DNA of 42,788 nt, taken from positions 1 through 42,788 of the forward strand of contig JAPPAB010000142.1 of NCBI GenBank assembly GCA_026705765.1. Reading direction: 5' to 3'. Position 1 is the first letter of the stretch. Each line of letters opens with the position of its first letter. Below the pieces are notes generated by a model. It was not told the origin of the DNA. It was given only the letters and a program-made list of their open reading frames with translations, and ran no database searches. Made by a program: the position numbers and the translations under genes. The stretch comes from Gemmatimonadota bacterium. Lineage in GTDB: Bacteria; Latescibacterota; UBA2968. Below are positions 33,709 through 42,513 of the stretch, in pieces.

Positions 33709-35481
33709 ATGTCAAATTCACTACTTCATCGCTATCTGCCTTTTCTCAACTGGATTGGAGAACTCAAAGACCGGCACATCCTGCGCGCCGATATTATTGC
33801 GGGCATCACCCTGTCGCTGGTCTTGATCCCACAGGCCATGGCCAATGCCCAACTGGCCGAGATGCCGCCCTACTACGGCTTCTATGCATCATTTGTACCC
33901 ATCATCGTCAGCGCCCTCTTCGGGTCTTCTCGCCAACTCTCCACAGGACCAGTCGCACTCGTCGCCTTGATGGTCGCCTCTGAATTGGGACAACTCGCAG
34001 TTGATGAACAGGCGTATATCGCCTATGCGATCCTGCTGGCTCTCATGGTTGGCCTGTTGCAATTTGGACTGGGCGTATTGCGCCTGGGCGTATTGGTGAA
34101 CTTTCTCTCCCATCCGGTGGTACTCGGTTTTACCAATGCCGCAGCCATCATCATCGGCACATCGCAAATCGACAAATTATTTGGCGTCACTGTAGAACGC
34201 GGCGGAGCACATTACGAACGCATGATACGCATGTGGGACGTCATCTCTGCTGGCTCTCACTCCCCCACCCTGATCATGGGCCTCTCTGCCATCGCATTAT
34301 TATTTATTTTGCGCCGCATCAGCCCGCAAATTCCGGGTGTGCTAATTGTCGCCATCACAACAACAGGCGTTTCCTATCTCATTGGATTCGAACAAAATTA
34401 CGGCGGACAGGTCGTGGGCAACATCCCCGAAGGCATTCCCGCATTTGCACTGCCAATAATTGACTGGGGTATCGTACCGCATATTCTCAGCGCCACCATA
34501 ACCATCGCACTCATTGGATATCTGGAAACCATTTCAATTGCCAAAGCCATCGCCACGCAAACCCGTCAACGCATTGACGCCAACCAGGAATTGCTCGCAC
34601 AGGGATTGAGCAATATCGCCGGCAGTTTTTTTCAGAGTTTTCCCGTCTCCGGGTCTTTTGTCCGATCAACCGTCACATTGCGCGCTGGCGGACAAACCGG
34701 CTTTGCATCTGTCATCGCCGGGCTGGTCGTCATCCTGCTACTCCTCTTCTTCACCCAACTCCTATACCACATGCCCCTATCCACCTTAGCGGCAATCGTC
34801 ATCGTCTCTGTCACCGCGCTGATTCACGTCAAACCCATTGTAAGCGCGTGGAAAGTACACAAACACGATGGCATTGTCGCCATATCTACATTTGCGCTCA
34901 CCCTCATCTTCGCGCCACACCTGGACCAGGGCATATTGATCGGTGCGACCTTATCACTCGCCCTCTATCTCTATCGCACGATGAAACCGCGCGTGGCATT
35001 CCTCGCCCGCCATCCCGATGGCGCGTTTCGAGACGCAGTAGAACACAATCTGGAATTGTGCGATGCAATAGCCACCATCCGATTTGATGGCTCATTGTAT
35101 TTCGGCAGTGCAGGCGCATTTGAAGACACTGTATTGGAACGAATCCGCGATCCCAAATTGCGCTATGTAGTTGTCGATGCCGAAGGCGTAAATGAGATTG
35201 ATGCAACTGGAAAAGAAATGCTGGTCGGCGTAGTGCAACGGCTACACGAGGCCGGTATTGAGGTACTCTTCACGCATACCAAAAAACAGATCCTGGACGC
35301 GCTCAACCGCGCGGACGTACTCGAAGAAATCGGCCGCGACCGATTTTACACCACCCTCGATCGCGCATTGGCCCATGTTTGGGACGCCTTAGAAGACCAG
35401 TATCCCTGCGACAGATCGTGCCCTGCCGAATGTCCACTTCATCGCCCCAGACCAGATGGAGACGTATTTTATCGCGTGTAG
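33709..35481 (+). CDS. SulP family anion transporter with STAS domain
   Basis: 590-residue SLC26/SulP transporter, probably for sulfate, bicarbonate or another anion. The membrane domain starts near residue 25 with RADIIAGITLSLVLIPQAMANAQLA, then the ATGPVALVA-like STGPVALVALM segment, PVVLGFTNAAAIIIGTSQ and VSGSFVRSTV. The STAS domain is at about 445-555. Its D-x-[ST]-G site reads DATG at 498-501. A cysteine cluster C567, C571, C575 (CDRSCPAECPLH) ends the protein, an unusual possible metal-binding tail. The ATG at 33709 has no strong Shine-Dalgarno. Confidence 0.95.
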   Translation: MSNSLLHRYLPFLNWIGELKDRHILRADIIAGITLSLVLIPQAMANAQLAEMPPYYGFYASFVPIIVSALFGSSRQLSTGPVALVALMVASELGQLAVDEQAYIAYAILLALMVGLLQFGLGVLRLGVLVNFLSHPVVLGFTNAAAIIIGTSQIDKLFGVTVERGGAHYERMIRMWDVISAGSHSPTLIMGLSAIALLFILRRISPQIPGVLIVAITTTGVSYLIGFEQNYGGQVVGNIPEGIPAFALPIIDWGIVPHILSATITIALIGYLETISIAKAIATQTRQRIDANQELLAQGLSNIAGSFFQSFPVSGSFVRSTVTLRAGGQTGFASVIAGLVVILLLLFFTQLLYHMPLSTLAAIVIVSVTALIHVKPIVSAWKVHKHDGIVAISTFALTLIFAPHLDQGILIGATLSLALYLYRTMKPRVAFLARHPDGAFRDAVEHNLELCDAIATIRFDGSLYFGSAGAFEDTVLERIRDPKLRYVVVDAEGVNEIDATGKEMLVGVVQRLHEAGIEVLFTHTKKQILDALNRADVLEEIGRDRFYTTLDRALAHVWDALEDQYPCDRSCPAECPLHRPRPDGDVFYRV

Positions 35482-35769
35482 AAAATCCGATCCTTTTGAG
35501 TGTACAAACTGTAACAATTTTAACAATTTATTACAATTTGCATGGGAACGAAGTGACCTTCTAATTTGTCTAAAACAATGCAGTTGCAAATGGGCTGACC
35601 TGCTGACTACTGAATGTCACAATTATTGTTGATTTTTTTTTGTAAAATGATACTTTAAGGAGTCTTAGTTTTGCATCGCAACAGATTGTCTCCCTTCAAT
35701 TTCGGGCAATCTGATTCAATTCCAATACGAAACAGCGCAACTGTCCCCTTTCATCACAGGAGGAAGTCT
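35482..35769. promoter_or_regulatory. 288-base leader of the surface module with three tandem 9-mers
   Basis: The stretch holds no convincing gene. At 35512-35539 there are two exact tandem copies of TAACAATTT and a third variant TTACAATTT after a base, which also make a TGTAA...TTACA inverted repeat. A possible -10 TAAAAT is at 35643-35648 without a good -35. A Shine-Dalgarno AGGAGGAAG directly precedes the receptor ATG. The repeats could be an operator or a curved AT tract. Confidence 0.4.
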
Positions 35770-38700
35770 ATGAAGCGATTAAGTCTGTTTTTCTTTTTGT
35801 TCACAGCCCTGGCATTCTCAGCCAGTGCTGTTTTTGCCGGATCAACCGGTAAAATTGCGGGCAAGGTCGTGGAGAAATCCACAGGTGAAACCCTGCCCGG
35901 TGCCAATGTCGTCATTGAAGGCACCACATTGGGCGCAGTCACTGATCCCGATGGCAATTATTTCATCATCAATGTGCCGCCGGGTTCTTATACCGTCAGC
36001 GCGAGTATGGTCGGCTATCACAAAGCCACGCAAACCAATGTGCGGGTCTTTATCGACTTGACCACAACGGTGAATTTCTCCGGTGACTTCGGTCTTGTCG
36101 AAGAGACTATTGAACTGGCAGAGATCACGGTAGTTGCCGAACTCCCGGTGGTGCAGCCCGATATTTCCGCCAATGTCGCCAATATCTCCGCGCAGGATGT
36201 CGAAACCCTGCCAGTGACCAGCGTGAACGAAGTCGTGCGATTAGAAGCAGGGGTTCTCGCCTCTGCCAATGGCGAACTCTCGATTCGAGGCAGCAATTTT
36301 AATGAGATCGCCTTTTCGGTCGATGGTCTGTCCATGCGCGATGGGCGCAACAACGAACCGTACTCCACGGTGAGTTATACCTCAATCAAAGAAATGAGCG
36401 TGCAGTCGGGTGGGTTCAACGCCGAATACGGCAACGTGCGCTCGGGCCTGGTCAATATTGTAACCAAAGAAGGCGACAAGCGACGCTACAACGGCGATGT
36501 GTTGTTGCGACACAGCGGCGCACAGCGCGATTATTTTGGTCCGTTGCCAAACCATCCCAATGGCTTTTTTTGGCGGCCATTTACAGATCCCGCTGTGAAG
36601 AACGTGGGCACCCATTCGCCCGAAAGCCCCTGGGATGTGTACACGCGGCGTCAATACCGAGTCTGGACCGGGTGGAATACCATTGTACAAAGATGGGCTG
36701 CCACCCCTACTGATCCCTATCACGGCGTGGGCGTGAGAGACACGGGCGCGGATGAATCGACTTTACCAGTCGATGAACTGCAAGTTGATGACGCAGTGAT
36801 TACAGAATTGTTCGAGTGGTATCGCCGCAAAGACCTCGAAGTTCGCAATGCGGATTTCGATATCGATCTGGGTTTTGGTGGTCCCTTGATTCCGGGATTG
36901 AGCGAAAAACTGGGCGGTCTGAGATTCTTTGCTTCGGGCAAGCGCGAGCGCAGAGCCTATATGATGCCGCGCAATATCGATGAATACGAAAACGACTGGG
37001 GCCGCGTAAAGGTCACGTCGGATATTCGCAGTAGCATGAAATTGAGTGTCGAGGCGATGACAGGTGAAGAATATGGCTTAAATCCGAACAAAAGTGGCTT
37101 TCCCAACATGTGGCGCGGCAATCAGGAAATGGGTCTTAATGATGCTGACCTGATTTGGGCAAATCACCACGAGAACACGCTTCAGATCAAGCGCAATAAT
37201 ATCGGCCTTAGCTTTTCACATGTGTTGAGCCCCAGAACATTTTACGAGTTTCGCTTGCAGAGGATGCAATCGGACTTTTTGACCGAAAAGTATCCAGACC
37301 GCGATTTGACGGCTGTTGAAAATACCATTCCCCGCAATCCGGACTTTGCGCCTCCCAGTCCGTCTTTACAGGTTTCAGAGGTCACGCAGAACCACATCGG
37401 GTTGACGGCTGCACCCGATGGCTATTTTATGAAAAATGAAGTCTTTGTTGACGGCCTGTATTTGGGGGGACACTGGGCCAATGGACGCGACGACTCTGAA
37501 GTCGTAGCCTATACAACGCGTTTTGACATTACCAGCCAGCGCAATCAGGTCGCGCAGTTTAAGGCGGGTTTTGAATGGATCGCCAGTGATTACGATGTCA
37601 AGCACGAAAATGCACAGCCTTTCTTCAAAAACAATGCGGCACCCAAATACATCTGGCAACGCACCCCAAACCAATTTGCCGGATACGTGCAGACCAAGCT
37701 CGAATTCAATGCGATGATCGCAAACCTGGGGGTGCGTTGGGATCGCTGGAATGGGAGCGGCGAATGGTGGGTTTATGACGATTTCTCCTATGCGTTTGGG
37801 CCTAAAGTTGGCAAAGACAATCTCGAGGCAGAACTCGAACAGGCACCTGTTAAGACCCTGTCTTATTTAAGCCCGCGCCTGGGTATTTCATTCCCGGTGA
37901 CAGCAGATAGCAAATTGTTTTTTAACTACGGGCACTTCCGCCAGATGCTGAACCCGCACAATCTCTTTCTCGTAGATGAAATAAATACGGGCGCAGTCTC
38001 TCGGATTGGCAATCCCAATCATCCGATGCCGCGCACGATCAATTACGAACTTGGCTTTGAGCAGAATTTGTTTGATCGGTATTTGCTGCGCCTGACCGGA
38101 TATTACAAGGCCAACGACGACCAGTCAATTGGCGTGGCTTACACCAATCTGGACCAAACCGTAGCTTACAACCTTTTTGAACCCCTCAACTACGACGATA
38201 TCCGGGGCTTTGAAATAACCATTAGAAAGCACAGGGGCAAGTGGTTTGGCGGATCAGTCAACTATACGTATCTGCAAACTAAGGACGGCAACTTTGGTCG
38301 GCGCCAGATATTTGAAAATCGCTTAGAGCAAGCCACTTTTGATGCGACCTCTACGCGGCACTATCAAAGCCGGCCCGCCAGCCGACCCTTCGCCAGATTG
38401 TCGCTGGAAGTTTACACGCCGCGCGACTTTGGTCCCCAGGTCTCTAAGTTTTATCCCCTGGGCAAGTGGGATATGTCTTTCGTGGGCCGTTGGCGAGCGG
38501 GTCAGTACAGCAACTGGTATGGGCCAGAAGGTGGCGATATCCCCGGTTTGATCAGAAATGTTCAATACACGAGTATCAGGAATATGGATCTGCGCCTGAC
38601 CAAGCAGTTTGCGATGATGGGCGTCAGGGCCATGTTCTTTTTAGACGTCGATAATGTGTTTAATCTCAAGCGACTCAATAGCAGTTCTGCCAACCCGGGG

Positions 38701-39126
38701 CTCGAAGACTGGGAATTCTATATGGTATCCCTGCATTTGCCAGAAGACACATTTGGCGAGTTTGAACCGCCCTATCAGTTCATTCCCGGCAATGACTCGC
38801 CCGGCAGTTTCAGAGATTACGGCACGGATTTTGTGCCCATTGAAATTGTCAATACAGCCAGCGATTTGCCCGCCAATGGATTGCCCGGCGATGCGGAAAT
38901 CACGGCTGTACTGCCCACGGGTCTCGAACCCGGCCGCCGCGTGTTGTGGTATGTTCAGGAAACCGGACAATATCACGAATATCAAAACGGAAACTGGGCG
39001 CAGGCAAATCAGGACTTTGTAAATGAAGTGCTGGACAATAAGCTGTATATCGACATGCCCAACAACGACTCTATCTGGTTCTTGAACCCACGGCGCGTGC
39101 GTTTGGGCTTGCGGTTCTCGTTCTAA
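35770..39126 (+). CDS. TonB-dependent receptor with carboxypeptidase-regulatory-like domain
   Basis: 1118-residue outer-membrane receptor. The ATG at 35770 follows AGGAGG; longer in-frame openings to 35671 are non-signal sequence. Residues 1-23 are the signal peptide (FFFLFTALAFSASAVFA). A carboxypeptidase-regulatory-like domain follows at about 25-110 (GKIAGKVVEKSTGETLPGAN, then PPGSYTVSASMVGY), then a plug at about 130-260 (LSIRGSNFNEIAFSVDGLSM, SVQSGGFNAEYGNVRSGLVN) and a long barrel ending RRVRLGLRFSF with a terminal Phe. This domain order is SusC-like, but no SusD partner follows. It heads a cluster with a T9SS-type secreted protein and PorV-like protein, so it probably takes up or assists a surface-bound ligand. 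Substrate unknown. Confidence 0.95.
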   Translation: MKRLSLFFFLFTALAFSASAVFAGSTGKIAGKVVEKSTGETLPGANVVIEGTTLGAVTDPDGNYFIINVPPGSYTVSASMVGYHKATQTNVRVFIDLTTTVNFSGDFGLVEETIELAEITVVAELPVVQPDISANVANISAQDVETLPVTSVNEVVRLEAGVLASANGELSIRGSNFNEIAFSVDGLSMRDGRNNEPYSTVSYTSIKEMSVQSGGFNAEYGNVRSGLVNIVTKEGDKRRYNGDVLLRHSGAQRDYFGPLPNHPNGFFWRPFTDPAVKNVGTHSPESPWDVYTRRQYRVWTGWNTIVQRWAATPTDPYHGVGVRDTGADESTLPVDELQVDDAVITELFEWYRRKDLEVRNADFDIDLGFGGPLIPGLSEKLGGLRFFASGKRERRAYMMPRNIDEYENDWGRVKVTSDIRSSMKLSVEAMTGEEYGLNPNKSGFPNMWRGNQEMGLNDADLIWANHHENTLQIKRNNIGLSFSHVLSPRTFYEFRLQRMQSDFLTEKYPDRDLTAVENTIPRNPDFAPPSPSLQVSEVTQNHIGLTAAPDGYFMKNEVFVDGLYLGGHWANGRDDSEVVAYTTRFDITSQRNQVAQFKAGFEWIASDYDVKHENAQPFFKNNAAPKYIWQRTPNQFAGYVQTKLEFNAMIANLGVRWDRWNGSGEWWVYDDFSYAFGPKVGKDNLEAELEQAPVKTLSYLSPRLGISFPVTADSKLFFNYGHFRQMLNPHNLFLVDEINTGAVSRIGNPNHPMPRTINYELGFEQNLFDRYLLRLTGYYKANDDQSIGVAYTNLDQTVAYNLFEPLNYDDIRGFEITIRKHRGKWFGGSVNYTYLQTKDGNFGRRQIFENRLEQATFDATSTRHYQSRPASRPFARLSLEVYTPRDFGPQVSKFYPLGKWDMSFVGRWRAGQYSNWYGPEGGDIPGLIRNVQYTSIRNMDLRLTKQFAMMGVRAMFFLDVDNVFNLKRLNSSSANPGLEDWEFYMVSLHLPEDTFGEFEPPYQFIPGNDSPGSFRDYGTDFVPIEIVNTASDLPANGLPGDAEITAVLPTGLEPGRRVLWYVQETGQYHEYQNGNWAQANQDFVNEVLDNKLYIDMPNNDSIWFLNPRRVRLGLRFSF

Positions 39127-39177
39127 ATTCAAACGCAACCACAGAGTTTATCTGTGGTTTCAACAGGAGACATTGTA

Positions 39178-41352
39178 ATGAACAGATTGTTAAAACCGCT
39201 GGTCGGAACAGCTTTTGCACTTGTGGCTCTGGTGTTCTTTGGTCAGCCAACCGAAGTGCAGGCGCAGGCGGAACTAATGTGGCTGGATGTGGGCGATTAT
39301 CACTATCGATACGCATCGACAGGCACAGAGCCTTCAATCACACGACCCCCGTTTCGGGCACGTGTGAAATACTGGCCCGGTATTTATGCTCGAGAAGGTG
39401 GAACCCATGTGCGTTCGCGTCACTATATTGGAGTAAAAGATTTTACCGATGAGAATGGCCAACCCTGGCCATTTAAGGTCGCCCGTGCGGGACCGCGCGT
39501 ATTTGACCTGGGCGAACACTTTGCATTGCCCATGGAACTGATTGGCAAGTTTGACAAACCCGACGTGTTTGTCGATGGGTTTCAATCTTTTTCTCGGCCC
39601 ACAGTATTGACCCGCGTCGATCCTTCTATTCCATCAGATCGCATGATTGTTCGCGGTGCCAATTCCAATGTGGGGATCACATGGGAAGAGAAGATATACG
39701 CATTTTCCAATCCCTATCACGATGACTACCACATCCGGGAAATGACCTGGACAAATACGGGCAATGTCGATGCCGATGAAGAGATCGAATTGCCCGATCA
39801 AACCGCGAACGAGATGATGTTGTCCTTTGCCGCTAAAGAGCACCTCTGGGGGCCGCGCGGGGTTACGGGCGCGGGTGTCTCGGGCACAATGTGGGATTAT
39901 GTGGGCGACGGCAAGGAGCCTCTGGGCAAATGGGAAGGCATACGCGCCACGCTCGGCTGGATCGGCAATGGTACGAATGTGTCCTTCCTGAACCGCATTG
40001 GAGGACCTATCTGGCGAGGTGGACGCGGAAATGCTAACTATCGGATTACAGAAGGCGATTCCATTGGTCGGCTCGGCGGTGCTTATATGCTGACCCGCGC
40101 GATCTTGCACGCAGATACAAGCCCATCAGATCCGACGAATGATCCTGGCCAGCCCAGGAGTACGGGCTTTCACCGCGGCGGCGACTCGATTAGCAACCCG
40201 TCGTTTGGCGATGCCGAACAGATGGCAGACACGTACCATTTTATGCACCCGGACCTGAGCTATGCCGAATATGGCAACCCGGGCACTGATGGACACTTTT
40301 TTCCGCACGAAGCCGACCGGTCAGCACCGCCGGAGCCTGCGGGTCCTTTCGATGATGAATCGTGGTACGAACGCATGGGTGCACAAACTGATGTCTCTCG
40401 CATGAGAAGTGGTGGTATGGTACCGTGGTTTGCCTTTGGTCCCTACACACTGCCGCCGGGCGAAAGCGTCAGTATGGTCTGGATTGAAGGTATGCACGGG
40501 TTGAATCGGGACGTATCTGTTGCAGTGGGCACGGCTTACAAAGATTCTGGTTATGACGATACACTCCCCATTACCTTCAATGGGCAGACCCACACGAAGA
40601 ACCGCTGGGTACTGGGCACCCGGGATTCCATCTACCAGATGATCCGCAGAGCTACTGCGAACTGGGAATCGGGGTATAATATTCCGCATCCCCCACTACC
40701 GCCCAGAGTTTTCAATGTGCAGTCCGGTTCTGATCAAATTGTGCTTTCCTGGGATACCTTTGCCAATGCCAATCACACGGGTTTTGAGATCTGGCGTACG
40801 CGCAATTTTTATGAAGGCAATGTGGATGACCGCTGGGAATATCAATTAATCGCCACCCTGGGGGCAGAGGCACGCGAATACGCAGACACGGACGTGGTGC
40901 GCGGCATCAGTTATTTCTACTATATCCAATCCGTTGGTGCAGTGAACAACGATGGAACGGGAATGACGCCGACAGGCAGTGTGCTGAAAAGCAGCCGGTA
41001 TTATACGCAGACCTATGATCCCGCGTTTTTGAAGCGTCCGCCCGGAGGTGTCATGAGTGACGTGCGCGTTGTGCCCAATCCCTATGTACTGGAAGCCGAT
41101 CAGAATATTCGATTCCCAGACCAGCAGGACAAGCTGGCATTCTTCGAAATTCCCGGAGAATGCACCATCCAGATCTTCAGCGAACTGGGAGAATCGATTT
41201 TCACTATTGAGCACACAGACGGCACAGGGGATGAATTTTGGAACCTGACCACAGAATCGAATCAGGTGATTACAAGCGGTATTTATTTTGCCGTGATCAC
41301 AGACCTTCAGACCGGCGAAAAGATAATCAAAAAATTCGTCATTATTCGTTAA
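39178..41352 (+). CDS. Secreted protein with fibronectin-type III-like and T9SS-like C-terminal sorting domains
   Basis: 724-residue exported protein. Residues 1-32 are a signal peptide (LVGTAFALVALVFFGQ... ending VQAQA). The large N-terminal region (about 35-500) has no domain I recognise; it contains EMTWTNTGNVDADEEIEL and several Trp-rich strands. A fibronectin-type III-like domain follows (PPRVFNVQSGSDQIVLSW, then FEIWRTRNF). The C-terminal 90 residues begin VVPNPYVLEAD and end SGIYFAVITDLQTGEKIIKKFVIIR (shown here from the SGIYF start to KKFVIIR), the type A sorting-domain pattern read by T9SS. AGGAG precedes the ATG at 39178. The gene sits between the TonB receptor and PorV-like gene. 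Function of the N-terminal part is unknown. Confidence 0.87.
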   Translation: MNRLLKPLVGTAFALVALVFFGQPTEVQAQAELMWLDVGDYHYRYASTGTEPSITRPPFRARVKYWPGIYAREGGTHVRSRHYIGVKDFTDENGQPWPFKVARAGPRVFDLGEHFALPMELIGKFDKPDVFVDGFQSFSRPTVLTRVDPSIPSDRMIVRGANSNVGITWEEKIYAFSNPYHDDYHIREMTWTNTGNVDADEEIELPDQTANEMMLSFAAKEHLWGPRGVTGAGVSGTMWDYVGDGKEPLGKWEGIRATLGWIGNGTNVSFLNRIGGPIWRGGRGNANYRITEGDSIGRLGGAYMLTRAILHADTSPSDPTNDPGQPRSTGFHRGGDSISNPSFGDAEQMADTYHFMHPDLSYAEYGNPGTDGHFFPHEADRSAPPEPAGPFDDESWYERMGAQTDVSRMRSGGMVPWFAFGPYTLPPGESVSMVWIEGMHGLNRDVSVAVGTAYKDSGYDDTLPITFNGQTHTKNRWVLGTRDSIYQMIRRATANWESGYNIPHPPLPPRVFNVQSGSDQIVLSWDTFANANHTGFEIWRTRNFYEGNVDDRWEYQLIATLGAEAREYADTDVVRGISYFYYIQSVGAVNNDGTGMTPTGSVLKSSRYYTQTYDPAFLKRPPGGVMSDVRVVPNPYVLEADQNIRFPDQQDKLAFFEIPGECTIQIFSELGESIFTIEHTDGTGDEFWNLTTESNQVITSGIYFAVITDLQTGEKIIKKFVIIR

Positions 41353-41367
41353 GAACGGAGTATTCCA

Positions 41368-42423
41368 ATGACCAGAAAATTTCTTACTTATGTCGCGCTG
41401 AGTCTGATGTGTCTGACGCCGCTCTATGCACAGGACCCGGTGGATACGACAGATCCAGACGACCTTCCCGTGCCCGAACCGGGACAGGATCTCCCGCGCG
41501 AACGCCGCGCACAAGCGGGCTTTAAGTTTTTGAGCGTATCGCCCGATGCGCGCGCTGCCGCCATGGGCGATGCGTATTCCGCATTGAGGGTGGGGTCATC
41601 GGCGATGTTTTACAACCCCGCATCAATGGCGTATGCCACGCGCAAGTTTCAACTCTCTGCCGGGCAGATCCAGTGGATCGCAGATGTGACCTACAATATG
41701 GGAAGTGTCGCATTGAATACGGATTGGGGCGTTTTCGGATTGTCGATGGTTGCCGTCGATTACGGCGATTTTGAACGCACCATTCGCGCGGACAACGAAA
41801 AGGGCTTCCTCGACGTGGGCACGTATAGCCCATCTGCCTGGGCAATCGGACTCGGTTATGCCCGCGCAATTACCGACCGCTTTTCAGTGGGCGGCAATAT
41901 ACGCATCGCCAAGCAATCGTTCGGCGATGTTCCCGTGGGGCTTGAAGGCGCATCGCCTGTAAATAAATCTTTTAGCGAGCGCTCGACCATTGTCGATTTT
42001 GGCGTGCTCTACTGGACGGGATATAAGAGCCTGACACTGGCACTGAACACGCGAAACTTCTCTCAGGAAAACAAGTACAGCGAGGAGAGTTTTGAATTGC
42101 CGCTGACATTCCGCATGGGGTTGGCGATGGATTTGATCGATCTCACGGATATGGATAAGGATACCCATTCCATAATCCTATCGGTAGATACCGAGCGCCC
42201 ACGCGACTTTTCCGAACAAGTCAAAATCGGGGTGGATTATACCATTATGAAAACCCTGTCTTTGCGCGCCGGATATATAACGCCAACCGATGAGCAGGGC
42301 ATCTCTCTGGGCGTCGGTTTTGGCCGCGACCTGGGCACCCTCGCTTTGCGCGTGGATTATGCGTACACCGATTTTGGCGTATTTGACGGTGTCAACCGCT
42401 TGACGCTTCAGGCGGGCTTTTAG
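41368..42423 (+). CDS. PorV/PorQ family outer-membrane protein
   Basis: 351-residue outer-membrane barrel of the PorV/PorQ (UPF0164) family, the T9SS component that carries cargo from the SprA channel to the cell-surface attachment complex. Residues 1-21 are a signal peptide (LTYVALSLMCLTPLYAQ). The signature FLSVSPDARAAAMGDAYSAL and MFYNPASMA is exact for the family. The rest is alternating beta strands ending FGVFDGVNRLTLQAGF with terminal Phe. A proline/acid-rich stretch follows the signal. It lies 15 bases after the cargo gene and ends the unit before the terminator. Confidence 0.95.
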   Translation: MTRKFLTYVALSLMCLTPLYAQDPVDTTDPDDLPVPEPGQDLPRERRAQAGFKFLSVSPDARAAAMGDAYSALRVGSSAMFYNPASMAYATRKFQLSAGQIQWIADVTYNMGSVALNTDWGVFGLSMVAVDYGDFERTIRADNEKGFLDVGTYSPSAWAIGLGYARAITDRFSVGGNIRIAKQSFGDVPVGLEGASPVNKSFSERSTIVDFGVLYWTGYKSLTLALNTRNFSQENKYSEESFELPLTFRMGLAMDLIDLTDMDKDTHSIILSVDTERPRDFSEQVKIGVDYTIMKTLSLRAGYITPTDEQGISLGVGFGRDLGTLALRVDYAYTDFGVFDGVNRLTLQAGF

Positions 42424-42452
42424 ATTATTGCGATGTATTCCCCGCCATTTTG

Positions 42453-42487
42453 AAAAGGGAGCCAGTTTTTGACCGGCTCCCTTTTTT
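42453..42487 (+). terminator. Intrinsic terminator after the surface module
   Basis: AAAAGGGAGCC pairs with GGCTCCCTTTT; a short inner GT/AC stem tops it, and six T residues end it. It starts 30 bases after the PorV-like stop. Confidence 0.92.
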
Positions 42488-42513
42488 ACGTGAAATCCGC
42501 GGACATTCCTACC

